In this document: positions 41,294 to 41,661 of the stretch, piece after piece
How positions within the stretch are numbered: position 1 is the first letter of the stretch
Layout: the number at the start of each line of letters is the position of its first letter
Assembly: GCA_013215445.1 (NCBI GenBank)
Contig: JABSRA010000041.1
Span: forward strand, 1-41,661
Direction: 5' to 3'
Source: Oceanospirillaceae bacterium
Lineage (GTDB): Bacteria > Pseudomonadota > Gammaproteobacteria > Pseudomonadales > Balneatricaceae
Length of the DNA: 41,661 bases
Notes under the pieces: model-generated
Databases searched by the model: none
Seen by the model: only the letters and a program-made list of their open reading frames with translations
Told to the model about the DNA's origin: nothing
Made by a program: the position numbers and the translations under genes

Positions 41294-41661
41294 GCACTGC
41301 TGTAGCCAACAGGTGGCAGCAACGGCATAACCCTCAAGAAAATTGCATAATCAATAGGGTCATAATCAAAAATCTTAATCAATAGGGTCAGAGTAAATTG
41401 ATTTACCCACAAATCAACCCCTACCCTACTCTTCAGATAACTCGAAGATTTATGCTCGCCATCAAGCTTATATTGACTGACCCCGCATTGCTTGGGTCAT
41501 CAATCACTCAGACTTGATTATCAATTTACTCTGACTCCATTGATCTAACCCCATTGATCCAAACGCAGGCGACAACTACCTTGAAAAGCACCGGTTTGAA
41601 GAAACATATTTTGAGAAGATGAAAACTGTCTAGTGAACTGGGGAAGTATCCCAGTTATCCT
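41294..41661. other. 3' region of the siderophore operon to window end
   Basis: Contains MITE copy 5; the last ~100 bases show no gene, and the window ends within it. Confidence 0.5.
41351..41558. repeat. MITE-like element, copy 5, with doubled ends
   Basis: The full element runs from about 41378 (ATCAATAGGGTCAGAGTAAA) to 41544 (TTTACTCTGACTCC then ATTGAT). An additional TCAATAGGGTCA at 41351-41362 lies outside the left end, and an additional CCCCATTGAT at 41549-41558 outside the right end, as if the element had inserted into, or recombined with, another copy's ends. Confidence 0.88.

Overview
The window looks like a chromosomal segment of a marine-type gammaproteobacterium (an Alteromonadales-like guess, from family content and moderate base composition; no rRNA or tRNA is present to confirm it). 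It splits into an AT-rich accessory part (about 1-8,770) and a mosaic of metabolic, transport and regulatory operons separated by small repetitive elements (about 8,770-41,661).

Accessory part. The window opens inside an array of short inverted repeats (26-316). Then come, all on the + strand and each behind a long non-coding leader: two small proteins with transglutaminase/papain-like Cys-His-Asp signatures (512-922, 1303-1932); a phosphoribosyltransferase-like protein overlapping a NADAR-domain protein with a small downstream ORF (2346-4269); an HD-domain dGTPase overlapping a protein with archaeo-eukaryotic-primase-like motifs (4950-6937); and three unrecognised small proteins (7285-8761). 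PRTase-like, NADAR and dGTPase families are all known from nucleotide-centred phage-defence and conflict systems, so this part reads as a defence-island-like run of separately acquired modules. Two unusual repeats punctuate it: a ~67 bp element before two of the modules, and an 11-bp-phased ACGGCAA pair in four intergenic sites.

Metabolic part. A seven-gene operon (9161-15934) encodes a tripartite tricarboxylate (TctCBA) transporter, a rhamnonate-dehydratase-like enolase-superfamily enzyme, a DHDPS-family lyase, a FCD-type GntR regulator and a PdxA-like dehydrogenase: uptake and catabolism of a sugar acid or related carboxylate, probably controlled through a perfect 20-bp palindrome in front of it. 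A ~110 bp sequence is directly repeated on both sides of this operon (8661-8771, 16412-16523). Next come a GFA-family protein, an SsuABC/NMT1-type ABC transporter with its own GntR regulator (minus strand), a HigB/HigA-like toxin-antitoxin pair, a MocR regulator divergent from a class II aldolase and a second DHDPS-family gene, an orphan solute-binding protein, a Sel1-repeat protein, and a cluster of decayed genes (PIN-like, HNH nuclease, RAYT transposase). A pirin / small membrane protein / LysR / exported isochorismatase-like group, a sulfatase, an S41 peptidase with a membrane-bound AraC regulator, and a complete Fe3+-siderophore ABC importer behind a Fur-box promoter finish the window.

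Repeats. Five copies of a ~165 bp MITE-like element with ~25 bp terminal inverted repeats sit only between genes (22.1, 26.8, 33.8, 36.9, 41.4 kb). A second family, REP/REPIN-like palindromes and fragments of a REP-associated tyrosine transposase, lies at 16.6, 25.7, 28.1-28.6, 31.6-32.0 and 33.6 kb. All functional assignments come from motif recognition by eye; no database search was run.
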